Shown here: one piece after another, positions 1 to 7,321 of the stretch
Layout: every line of letters starts with the position of its first letter
Position numbering within the stretch: the first letter of the stretch is position 1
NCBI GenBank assembly: GCA_017543165.1
Contig: JAFYGL010000356.1
Location: 1 to 10,805, forward strand
Direction: 5' to 3'
DNA: 10,805 bases
DNA from: Victivallales bacterium
GTDB taxonomy: Bacteria > Verrucomicrobiota > Lentisphaeria > Oligosphaerales > Oligosphaeraceae
Translations under genes and position numbers: made by a program
The notes under the pieces: model-generated
What the model was told of the DNA's origin: nothing
The model's input: the letters and a program-made list of their open reading frames with translations, nothing else
Database searches by the model: none

Positions 1-20
1 AGTCCACAGTCCACAGTCCA
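1..20. repeat. 7-bp tandem repeat, cut by the window edge
   Basis: The first 20 bases are the unit AGTCCAC repeated 2.9 times without a mismatch. The array probably continues to the left, so its true length is unknown. It lies in non-coding DNA upstream of the AraC-family gene. No function can be read from it. Confidence 0.7.
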
Positions 21-101
21 TGTGGCAATTTTGTTTTTTTTACCAATTGCATTATTCAAACTTTGATTTATATCATATACTTGAAACGGGGGCTTGTCAA
101 T

Positions 102-128
102 TTTACAATATTGCTTTCAGTGTATAAT
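102..128 (+). promoter_or_regulatory. Possible promoter of the AraC-family gene
   Basis: TTTACA (102-107) and a perfect TATAAT (123-128) are separated by 15 bp, shorter than the ideal 17. Transcription would start near 135 and give a leader of about 60 nt before the ATG at 195. The -10 box lies inside the longer reading frame that could start at TTG 63, which argues that 195 is the true start. An 8-bp palindrome, CAATATTG (106-113), lies in the spacer region and could be an operator; that is speculation. Confidence 0.4.
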
Positions 129-194
129 TCTTGCTATTCTGGCTTTCCTCTGATTGGCATTGCCATTGAGAAAAAGCAACCGCTGGAGAATGAA

Positions 195-1022
195 ATGGCG
201 TTCGACATCAACAATCTTTCTGCTTTTGATAATGGAATCGAGAAGATATTTTGCAAGCACTCTCCAGGAAAGCCTCAGGTGGGAAATGCCATGCCTGGCA
301 TCCATCAACACCGCGAGATTCTTTTTGTCCTTAAGGGAAAATGCGATTTTCCGCTTAACCGCAAGCTTATGCCCGTTAAGCCAGGGCAGGTGGTATTGAT
401 TGACAGCTGGGAGGCGCATTGCGCAAAATATTCCCCTGCTGACCGCAATCTGCTTTTCCTCTGGTTCTTTCTGTTCAACTCACGCATGATTGCGCTGGTG
501 CATGAAGTCAATGAAATAGGAAAACTCTCATACGCCACGGATGTGATAGAACTTCCATTTGATCTTTCCATGACTGTTATTCGCCGCTGGAATGAACTGA
601 AGCAACTTACACCCGACGACATTGTGGCAAATGTAGAGCGTTTCATGAAAGTCCCGCTTTCCATGCTGTTGGATGAATTCCGTCTGCATCTTTACAAAGA
701 GGAACTGCAAAAAGGAGGTCATGAAGACAGTCATGGTTTTGTAACTTCAATCCAGCGTATCATCGAAGCGCAAAACGGGCGCAATTGCTCGCTGGAGCAG
801 CTGGAAAAATACACTGGCTTCAACAGATTCTACATTTCACACGCATTCAAGAAGGCAAACGGCATGACTATCGGAGAATACATCGGCAGAATACGGAGCA
901 ATTTCTTTGAATCCGCACGAAAACAAGGCCTAAGCCACAAGCAGATTGCATTCGAACTCGGCTTCTCAAACTCCTCATCTTTGTCAACCTGGTTCCGCAG
1001 ATATCATCAAAAGAAAAATTGA
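195..1022 (+). CDS. AraC-family transcriptional regulator
   Basis: A 275-aa one-component regulator, predicted to be cytoplasmic and DNA-binding. Residues about 30-95 look like the AraC N-terminal cupin (sugar-sensing) domain: HQH at 37-39, then EILFVLKG and a PGQVVLID turn. Residues about 183-272 are the AraC DNA-binding domain with two helix-turn-helix units. The first is near 198-234 (CSLEQLEKYTGFNRFYISHAFKK). The second is near 246-272 and contains IAFELGFSNSSSLSTWFRR, close to the family consensus IA..vGF.d.s.Fsr.FK. The protein ends soon after this helix, without the usual G.sP..yR tail. The frame is open back to TTG 63, but ATG 195 has GGAG at 185-188 and lies after a likely promoter, so 195 is preferred. 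The SIS-domain gene follows 41 nt downstream and is probably co-transcribed. The inducer and target sites are not known; the neighbouring carbohydrate genes are plausible targets. Confidence 0.9.
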   Translation: MAFDINNLSAFDNGIEKIFCKHSPGKPQVGNAMPGIHQHREILFVLKGKCDFPLNRKLMPVKPGQVVLIDSWEAHCAKYSPADRNLLFLWFFLFNSRMIALVHEVNEIGKLSYATDVIELPFDLSMTVIRRWNELKQLTPDDIVANVERFMKVPLSMLLDEFRLHLYKEELQKGGHEDSHGFVTSIQRIIEAQNGRNCSLEQLEKYTGFNRFYISHAFKKANGMTIGEYIGRIRSNFFESARKQGLSHKQIAFELGFSNSSSLSTWFRRYHQKKN

Positions 1023-1047
1023 TTGAATGTTCTGTGCTGGTTTCTAC

Positions 1048-1053
1048 AGAGGT
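1048..1053 (+). promoter_or_regulatory. Ribosome binding site fixing the SIS gene start
   Basis: AGAGGT lies 10 nt before ATG 1064. The alternative start in the same frame, TTG 1019, overlaps the end of the AraC gene and would add 15 residues (MIECSV...) without family similarity. The site therefore favours 1064. Confidence 0.55.
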
Positions 1054-1063
1054 AATTGTAATC

Positions 1064-2608
1064 ATGGATTTTCGTAAAAAAGCACAGGATTTTCTGGACA
1101 ATGAGAAGGGCTATCGCCTTGGTTTTCTGCGCAGCGAGGCACGCAATCCCCTGACTATGAATCTGGACAGGGACTTTGCCGCAGGCAGCGCACTTGGCGT
1201 AAAGACGCTGCTTTCCTGCGATATGGCATTGCTGCCATTGATACACAGCATTGCCGCCTCCGCAAAATTCCAGTTTATGGTGGATTGCATCAGGAACTGT
1301 TTTGCCCGCGGAGGACGGGTGGTATTCACTGGCTGCGGCGCTGCAGGGCGCCTGGCGGTATTGCTGGAGAGCGCCTGGCAGGAGGAACTGCCAGGGGACG
1401 GGCGGGTGCTCTCCCTGCTGACTGGCGGCGACTTCGCGCTTGTGCGCTCAGTTGAGAACTTTGAGGACTACGAGCAGTCAGGCGCACTTCAGGTGCGGGA
1501 CCTTGGCATGAATGAAAAGGATTTGCTGGTCGGCATTACCGCAACTGGAGAAACCACCTCCACCATAGGCAGCGCCTTCGAGGTGCTGGCTCGCGGCGGC
1601 GAGGTGTTCATGCTGATTTGCGCCGATGAAAATGAGGCATCTGCCAGGCTGGATAGATGCCGCAGGCTGTATTCCTCGCCGCGCGTGCATGTGCTGTCCA
1701 TGCCAGTGGGAGGCATGGCGCTGACTGGCTCCACGCGCATGCAGTCCAGCACCATGGAACTGCTCGTGGCTGGTGCGGCGCTGGAAAAGGCGGTCTTCGG
1801 CGAGACCAAGGCCTTTGCCGCATACGAAAGTATGCTGACGGCGCTGTTTTCCGAGAAGTCCCTGGCGGCATTGGGGAAGACTGTTGACTTTGAAAGCGAT
1901 GTTTTCCGCCAGGGTGGCTTGATTGACTATCTGGCGGAGGACCTGCTGATAGACTTGCTCAGCGACACGACTGAACGCTCGCCAACTTTCATGACGCCTC
2001 CATATCACTGCCATGACATGCAGGCACCTGAACCTTGGGGCATGGTGCGTCATCCAGGCTTGTCCACTCCAGAGGCATGGAAACTCTGCCTGAAACGTGC
2101 TCCACGTTGCATCAACTGGAGCGAGGAGACATATCGTTCCGCTGGTCTGGAGGCGGTGCTAGCCAAGGGTGTTCCCAGAATCTCCGTGAATGAACTGATG
2201 AAGATACAGATCGGCAATGAGGAGATAAGCGCCCGCAGCGGTGCCTATCGGGGGCGCATCTCGTCCGAGCCAGCAGGAGTAAAACTTGTTTCTGGGTGTT
2301 TTGTCCCTGCGCCAGTTATTCCAGGCCGATTCAGATTGGTGGAGCATTTGCGGATGAAGCTCATAATGAACACGGTCTCCACAGGCGTGATGACCAGGCT
2401 TGGCAGGGTGTGTTCCAACTACATGATATACCTGAATATTTCCAACAAGAAATTGATTGACCGCGCCTGCCGCATCATCTCGGACCTGTGCGGCATTTCC
2501 TACGAAGACGCCTGCCTCGAACTATTCAAGACATGGTCCGAAGTGCCCGAGGGCACCAGTCCCGTGGCCGCCACGCTTGCCCGCCTCAAGGCTGTACCCT
2601 CGCTTTGA
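1064..2608 (+). CDS. MurQ/GCKR-family double-SIS sugar-phosphate-binding protein
   Basis: A 514-aa soluble protein. MurQ cleaves the lactyl ether of N-acetylmuramic acid 6-phosphate; the animal homologue GCKR binds fructose phosphates and inhibits glucokinase. The first SIS domain carries GCGAAGRLAVLLES (90-103), GITATGETTSTIG (157-169) and TGSTRMQSST (221-230), matching MurQ motifs. MurQ is about 300 aa. Here the MurQ-like C-terminal signature NTVSTGVMTRLG (436-447) follows only after about 200 further residues, as in GCKR (about 625 aa), which inserts a second SIS domain there. By eye alignment with E. coli MurQ, the Glu of its ASECPP motif (Glu83) becomes Ala103, although Glu102 is one place earlier. 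The second acidic residue (Glu114) is kept as Glu134 in VENFED. TERSPTF (303-309) may be part of the second sugar-phosphate site. Etherase activity is therefore uncertain, and a binding or regulatory role is possible. It follows the AraC gene by 41 nt and converges with the - strand operon. Confidence 0.82.
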   Translation: MDFRKKAQDFLDNEKGYRLGFLRSEARNPLTMNLDRDFAAGSALGVKTLLSCDMALLPLIHSIAASAKFQFMVDCIRNCFARGGRVVFTGCGAAGRLAVLLESAWQEELPGDGRVLSLLTGGDFALVRSVENFEDYEQSGALQVRDLGMNEKDLLVGITATGETTSTIGSAFEVLARGGEVFMLICADENEASARLDRCRRLYSSPRVHVLSMPVGGMALTGSTRMQSSTMELLVAGAALEKAVFGETKAFAAYESMLTALFSEKSLAALGKTVDFESDVFRQGGLIDYLAEDLLIDLLSDTTERSPTFMTPPYHCHDMQAPEPWGMVRHPGLSTPEAWKLCLKRAPRCINWSEETYRSAGLEAVLAKGVPRISVNELMKIQIGNEEISARSGAYRGRISSEPAGVKLVSGCFVPAPVIPGRFRLVEHLRMKLIMNTVSTGVMTRLGRVCSNYMIYLNISNKKLIDRACRIISDLCGISYEDACLELFKTWSEVPEGTSPVAATLARLKAVPSL

Positions 2609-2647
2609 CTTTTGGAAGAAAAGTTGAAGAGTGCTGGCCTATTGCCC

Positions 2648-5600
2648 TTATTTTAGCACAATGACCAGGGATTCGTTGGCTGTCAATTGGCAGGCGAAGC
2701 GAGTGCGGTCCTGACAATCTTTCTCCATTGCCAGGGGCTTGTCGCTCCATTCACAAGTGGAGAAAAGGCTGTTGCAGACTGTGATATTCACAGTGATGCA
2801 TTGCCTTTTGTCCTGATTGCACACAATGAGCACTATTCGCCCATTGCGTGACTTGTAGGCAATCAGGCGGCCAGCGTCGGCCTTGACCAAAGGTCTGGAC
2901 AGGTGTGAGACGATCTTAGCCACCGCATTATTCATGAAGCGGCTTATGCTCTCCTTGCCGTAGCCTATGCTTTCCCGCAACTGGCTTGGAACCACTAGAT
3001 GCGGCGGCACATTGAAGAATGCGGCCAGTCCATTGGCGTTCTTCTTCAATGTCAGCACGGGAATCTCCGCTTGTATCAAAATCTGAGCGTCCTTCACTGC
3101 ATGACTTCCATGGCAGTGGCAGTTGTCGCACCATTCTTCTTCCCCCTCCATAAAGCCATTGACGCCTTCAAGATGCCTGACATTGGAAGTGCGACCTGTA
3201 TCGTAAACACCGAATATGTCTTCCAGGCCAGGCACATTTTCAAATGCCAGAAGATTTACGCCAGCTTCGTGCAAGGAACGTATCTTGTCAATGTAATTTT
3301 GGGACACGCCTTTCAGCGGCGGCAGCACCAGTAAATCCGTATCTTCGGCTGAAAGGCCAGGCAGCGCTTCCATCATCAGCTGGAAGCCCGCGCACAGGGA
3401 ATGCCTATAGGCGCACTGGTAGGCGTTCGGCACATCCTCGGTTGCAGATTTACGTACACCGAAGTACCAGGCACCATCCACTGGGTCCACTAATTCCTCA
3501 TCGCTGGAAATGTCATAGAAGGCTTTCTTCTGTCCACGACATGATTCCATGCTGCTGACAAAGGCATTTCCGCGCAGTGGTCGTTCTGGAGGATATTCCT
3601 TGACAATGCGCCAGGCCTGAAGTAGATTCTCATACCACGGGCGTGTGAATCCGCAGGCCTGGAAGCCTGGCTTGTCCCAGAAGCGGAAGCCTTTGCCGTC
3701 AAACCATCCAGTGGCAAAGGCGTATGCATAGACGCGCTGCTTCATCAGCAGGCAGGCAACAGGCAAGGGCTGCCTGCATCCGTATGGCGGATAGGCATAG
3801 AACACTGCGCCGTCAGGACAGCCCTGCAAACCTGACTGTGAATAGATTTCAGGATAAAAGCGGACATCGGGCTTGCTCATCATGCTGGATGTAAGGAAAT
3901 ACACCCCCCTGTCCAGTTCATAGCCGCATGAATCGGGATAGTCCTCATACTGGTAGAAGCCCAATCCTTCCTTGCTTGTCATGTGGTCGTTCATGTTGGT
4001 TCTGATGAATTCGGGGCCTTTCAGGTGCGCGGCATAGATTGCCTCAGGGCCATAGCAGGAGAATTTCGCCTTGGGATTGATTTCCTTCAAGCGGGCAATG
4101 TACTTCATCATGCGCTTGTGGGTTTCGATGTTGGCATAATCCAGCCATTCCTCCCAGTGGTTTTCCACCACGTACGCAATTGAGGCGAAGTCCGCCGTCC
4201 TGCCTTCCCTGTGGCGTTGCTTCAGATTTTCCACATCAATGGCGCTCACCCCTAGTTTCTCTATGAATTCAATGAAAGTCTGCAAGATTTCGCCTGCGTA
4301 TGATTCTCGCCATTCCAGACAGGATTTCGCCATCTCCTGGCCGATGTTGACATAGTCAGCCTGCTTGATCAGGTCTTGGTTTTCGTCCATTTTCCATTTG
4401 TCGGCACAGCGGCTGCCAAGCCAGAGGAAATATTCTCGCCCGTATGCATGGACCGTTGGCGAGATATTGTATTCTCGGGCAGCCTTTGGCAGGAAGTTTG
4501 AGCAGGAGATGTAGTGGCACTTGTCCACGCTTTTTCCATACCATACATCGAAGCCATCTGTCATAAGCCCGCGGGTTTCCGTACGTGAATCATACAGATA
4601 TGGAAGGCCTGACAGCAGTGGCGGGGGCAGGGCGTTCTCGTCCCTGCTCATGACCTCGAATGCGCAATAGTCGTCAATGGCGGCCTCCGAGCAGCGTATG
4701 CGCAGGTGGTAAATGCCTGGCTTTAGATTTTCCAGTGGCTTCACCTTGTATTCATAGACATCGTAAAACAGCGTGGAAATGTTTTCCCTGGCATGTGCGC
4801 CATTGGCTGACATCTGCTCAAGCACCTGGAAATAGGCGTCTTCCAGGAATATGTCCAGCTTGCCTGGCATGACGCATCCCTTGCCCGAAATGCGGATACG
4901 GAAATCGGCAGGCTCGCCTTCCATGAAGAAGTGATTGTTCCTTGCAAAGGCCAGCGCCCTTTCATACCTGGGGTCATCCTTGGGCAGCTTTTCCGCAATC
5001 TGCTTGTGCTCGTTGGAGAGGAATTCTATCTTCCTGGAATCAGTCAGGCTTTCTCCAGAATACAAGACACTTCCTTCCGCATCGAAAAGCGTTTCGCTGG
5101 GATACTTGGCTCTGTCCTTCATCTGCCAATAGTAATACACGTCAAAGCCAATGGCGAAGACAAATGGCACACCTGGCTTGGGAAAACGGATGTTCCTGCG
5201 CAGCGGCCAATCCACCTTCTTATGAAGAACCTTGTAGAAGTAGTCAGGCGCCAGGTTCTTGACGATGTTGACTATCTTTCCGTCATAGAGGATTGCCTTG
5301 TCAATTTCCGCAGGGGAAATCACCTTGAAGAATGGCCTTTCCATTATGTCTGCCCGCAAGCTGTGGTAGTTTCCTTCTCCAGGCTCGTGCTCGGCGGTTC
5401 CTCCATGGAAGCTCAGTTGCAAGTCCAGATATTCGCCGAAGTCGCGCTCCGTCATGTCGCAGAATATCGGCTCCTGCGTGCTTTCGTCAGGCATGGGGAT
5501 TGTAAAGGACTTTTCGCTTTGGCAGGAAATTTCCTCGTCGGTATTGACTTCAAATGCCAGAATGCCCAGCACATCAAAGAAATGCTTTCGGGACAGGGCG

Positions 5601-6100
5601 ATTTTTCCCTTGTATTCCTTCGGTATGTCAAATTCAATAATATTTTTCTCCAAAATAATGGATGCCCTGCATCCATTGACACGCAGGGCAAGCTCAAATG
5701 GCCTGTCAAAATCAAAATCCGCCAATGGCATTGCCTGGGAAGATTCAGGCATGAAGGAGTTTAGGTGGATATGACCATATTCCAGCAAGACCTGTTCACT
5801 GGTCTTTGAGGAACTTATGCGGAATGCTGAACCGCAACGAAGCCCGGCATCATAGTGGAAACTGATGATTATGCCGAATTTGCCTGCCAGTTCAAAGTTT
5901 ATGCTGGCTTTCATGGTCAGTTCAAAGTCCGCGACTTCGGGCATTATGGGGATGATTTTGTTGCCTGCCGACAGCAGTTCAATGCGCATGGCGCCGCAAC
6001 GAATGGCGTCAGCCATTATGCCTGTATTGTCCTCAACAACCCAATTTGCTGGCAAATCACCGCGTTTGCAGGCGAAATCTTCCTTGAATATGCAAGTCAT
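2648..6100 (-). CDS. Large multidomain glycoside-hydrolase-like protein of unknown specificity
   Basis: I do not recognise the family of this 1150-aa protein. It has no signal peptide or membrane segment, so it is probably cytoplasmic. The layout, by eye, is a beta-rich N-terminal region (about 1-200) that resembles a concanavalin-type sandwich, and an Ig-like beta domain near 395-485 ending in GIYHLRIRCSEAAIDDYCAFEV. A likely TIM-barrel core covers about 495-840, with strand-end acidic motifs IDVEN (621-625) and FYPEIYSQ (Glu751) as candidate catalytic sites. A flavodoxin/GATase-like segment near 870-970 contains DLLVLPPLKGVS and resembles the trimerisation domain of GH42 beta-galactosidases. 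A C-terminal beta domain lies near 1070-1150. A Cys/His cluster, CDNCHCH, lies at 991-997. The start ATG 6100 has GGGAGG 10 nt upstream. A TTG at 6106 would give 1152 aa but sits only 4 nt from that site. It is the last gene of the operon and translationally close to the GH28-like gene. Enzyme activity is inference from fold-level resemblance only. Confidence 0.72.
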   Translation of the reverse strand: MTCIFKEDFACKRGDLPANWVVEDNTGIMADAIRCGAMRIELLSAGNKIIPIMPEVADFELTMKASINFELAGKFGIIISFHYDAGLRCGSAFRISSSKTSEQVLLEYGHIHLNSFMPESSQAMPLADFDFDRPFELALRVNGCRASIILEKNIIEFDIPKEYKGKIALSRKHFFDVLGILAFEVNTDEEISCQSEKSFTIPMPDESTQEPIFCDMTERDFGEYLDLQLSFHGGTAEHEPGEGNYHSLRADIMERPFFKVISPAEIDKAILYDGKIVNIVKNLAPDYFYKVLHKKVDWPLRRNIRFPKPGVPFVFAIGFDVYYYWQMKDRAKYPSETLFDAEGSVLYSGESLTDSRKIEFLSNEHKQIAEKLPKDDPRYERALAFARNNHFFMEGEPADFRIRISGKGCVMPGKLDIFLEDAYFQVLEQMSANGAHARENISTLFYDVYEYKVKPLENLKPGIYHLRIRCSEAAIDDYCAFEVMSRDENALPPPLLSGLPYLYDSRTETRGLMTDGFDVWYGKSVDKCHYISCSNFLPKAAREYNISPTVHAYGREYFLWLGSRCADKWKMDENQDLIKQADYVNIGQEMAKSCLEWRESYAGEILQTFIEFIEKLGVSAIDVENLKQRHREGRTADFASIAYVVENHWEEWLDYANIETHKRMMKYIARLKEINPKAKFSCYGPEAIYAAHLKGPEFIRTNMNDHMTSKEGLGFYQYEDYPDSCGYELDRGVYFLTSSMMSKPDVRFYPEIYSQSGLQGCPDGAVFYAYPPYGCRQPLPVACLLMKQRVYAYAFATGWFDGKGFRFWDKPGFQACGFTRPWYENLLQAWRIVKEYPPERPLRGNAFVSSMESCRGQKKAFYDISSDEELVDPVDGAWYFGVRKSATEDVPNAYQCAYRHSLCAGFQLMMEALPGLSAEDTDLLVLPPLKGVSQNYIDKIRSLHEAGVNLLAFENVPGLEDIFGVYDTGRTSNVRHLEGVNGFMEGEEEWCDNCHCHGSHAVKDAQILIQAEIPVLTLKKNANGLAAFFNVPPHLVVPSQLRESIGYGKESISRFMNNAVAKIVSHLSRPLVKADAGRLIAYKSRNGRIVLIVCNQDKRQCITVNITVCNSLFSTCEWSDKPLAMEKDCQDRTRFACQLTANESLVIVLK

Positions 6101-6102
6101 TT

Positions 6103-7281
6103 TCAATTGGCCTCCCAGCTTTTGCCCGTCCTTTCCGCAAGGGATTCCTCTTCCCCTGTTTCTGCGGTAAGGCGCACGTTGTCCATCGTGAAATTGCGGA
6201 CGTATGTGGCGTCAATCGCCTGCTTGGAAAGGATGGTGCCGTGTATGTTCTCCAACGCTATGTTTTCCAGCACTGAATTGACATTGCCCTGGAAAAGCAG
6301 ATTGCCGCCAGACTTTACATTCATGTTGCGGAATGCAAAGTCATGTATCCCGCGCAAGCGTATTCCAGGCGCCACGTACATGCTGATTGCCCTCCATGGG
6401 CAGTCTATGTCACAGTCCGTGAATTGGATATCATGCACATCCATGTATCCGTGGTCCCCATTGTGCAGATATTGCGGCGGAGCCTCGCAAAGGATGCCGT
6501 TCCCACGACCGTGTATTATCAGACCCCTGAAAATGATATTGCGGATGGTGTCATCGCTGGGGCAGCCAATGCGAATGCAGTTGCAGGAAGTGCACAGGCG
6601 GCAGTTCGACACCAGCACATTCTCGCAGATAGCCGAGTCATTCGGAAAACGGCGCAGGGCGCGGATGGCTATGCAGTCGTCTCCCGTGTCAAAAAACGAA
6701 TCAGTGATGGTGACGCGATTGCAGCTGTCTATGTCAATGCCGTCATTGTTCAGCATCCTTGAATCGCCAAGTACGCGTACACGTGAGATGCTTACATCCT
6801 GGCAGTGCGCAAACCAGCAAGTCCAGCCTGCCGCGTCCAGCAGGGTTATGCCCTCGACGGTCACATTCCTGCAGTTGTAGAATTGAAGCAGGCGTGGACG
6901 CGGAAGTGTGGGCTTGCCCCAGAAGGTGCCGTATATTGAAGTGGAGTGGTCGTAGAATGCTGGCCCTCTGCCATTTATCTCCCCCTTGCCTGTAATGGAC
7001 ACGCCTTCCGCATTGTCGCAGGCGATGACGCATTTCTGGCTGTTCTCCGGCCGCACGTTTTCCAGTCCTGCGGGGTTTACATCTGGGTAGTCGCCGCTAT
7101 TGGGCGAGGCCATGATTCGCGCTCCAGCTGGAATATGCAGTTCCACATTGCTTCGTAGATAGATGGTCACGCATTCGTAGTCGCCAGCCTCCAATACCAC
7201 CCTTCCGCCCCCAGCGGCATACGCGGCATCGACAGCCTCCTGTATGGCGAGGCCTGTCTTCTCCTTTACTATGCAGTCCAT
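6103..7281 (-). CDS. GH28-like (polygalacturonase-family) right-handed beta-helix protein
   Basis: A 392-aa beta-helix protein of the glycoside hydrolase 28 type, the family that hydrolyses pectic galacturonan and rhamnogalacturonan by inversion. The N-terminus has the usual lead-in: an AIQEAVDAAYAAGGGRVVLEAG-like stretch and GEINGRG. The central motif NNDGID (178-183) corresponds to NTDGID, and DTGDDC (198-203) supplies the paired aspartates, so the three family acids are present (Asp180, Asp201, Asp202). The GHG histidine is absent: the place reads SCNCIRIG (232-239). The RIK lysine is also absent: GNGILC (260-265). Substrate binding or activity may therefore differ from classical polygalacturonase. 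No signal peptide is seen, so the protein is probably cytoplasmic and would act on imported oligosaccharides. ATG 7281 is chosen over TTG 7311 because AGGAG lies 5 nt before it. The DUF4838 gene ends 40 nt upstream, and the 1150-aa gene begins 2 nt after the stop, indicating co-translation. Confidence 0.85.
   Translation of the reverse strand: MDCIVKEKTGLAIQEAVDAAYAAGGGRVVLEAGDYECVTIYLRSNVELHIPAGARIMASPNSGDYPDVNPAGLENVRPENSQKCVIACDNAEGVSITGKGEINGRGPAFYDHSTSIYGTFWGKPTLPRPRLLQFYNCRNVTVEGITLLDAAGWTCWFAHCQDVSISRVRVLGDSRMLNNDGIDIDSCNRVTITDSFFDTGDDCIAIRALRRFPNDSAICENVLVSNCRLCTSCNCIRIGCPSDDTIRNIIFRGLIIHGRGNGILCEAPPQYLHNGDHGYMDVHDIQFTDCDIDCPWRAISMYVAPGIRLRGIHDFAFRNMNVKSGGNLLFQGNVNSVLENIALENIHGTILSKQAIDATYVRNFTMDNVRLTAETGEEESLAERTGKSWEAN
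6111..6116 (-). promoter_or_regulatory. Ribosome binding site of the 1150-aa gene, inside the GH28-like gene
   Basis: On the - strand GGGAGG lies within the last codons of the GH28-like gene, 10 nt before ATG 6100 and 4 nt before TTG 6106. The spacing favours the ATG. Placement inside the upstream gene fits coupled translation. Confidence 0.6.
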
Positions 7282-7286
7282 GTCAT

Positions 7287-7291
7287 CTCCT
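7287..7291 (-). promoter_or_regulatory. Ribosome binding site fixing the GH28-like gene start
   Basis: AGGAG lies 5 nt before ATG 7281. The upstream TTG 7311 in the same frame has no comparable site and would add ten residues (MELPAILGDD) that include this very sequence. Confidence 0.7.
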
Positions 7292-7321
7292 AATATTGCA
7301 GGTAATTCCAAAACTACCTGG

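Noticed and set aside
63..194. N-terminal extension of the AraC gene from TTG 63
   Set aside because: There is no good ribosome binding site, the extension is unlike AraC proteins, and a TATAAT box lies within it. ATG 195 with GGAG is better.
1478..2053. Open frame of 191 codons on the - strand
   Set aside because: It is a shadow of the SIS-domain gene, rich in His, Arg and Gln, with no domain pattern.
2608..2624. ACTTTT/AAAAGT hairpin between the convergent genes
   Set aside because: The stem is six A+T-rich pairs with no following U run, too weak for a rho-independent terminator.
4931..5764. Open frame of 277 codons on the + strand
   Set aside because: It lies entirely antisense to the 1150-aa gene, has no recognisable domain or ribosome binding site, and its composition follows the opposite strand.
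5855..6880. Open frame of 341 codons on the + strand
   Set aside because: It runs antisense across the junction of the GH28-like and 1150-aa genes, whose frames are supported by motifs and ribosome binding sites. It shows no family features.
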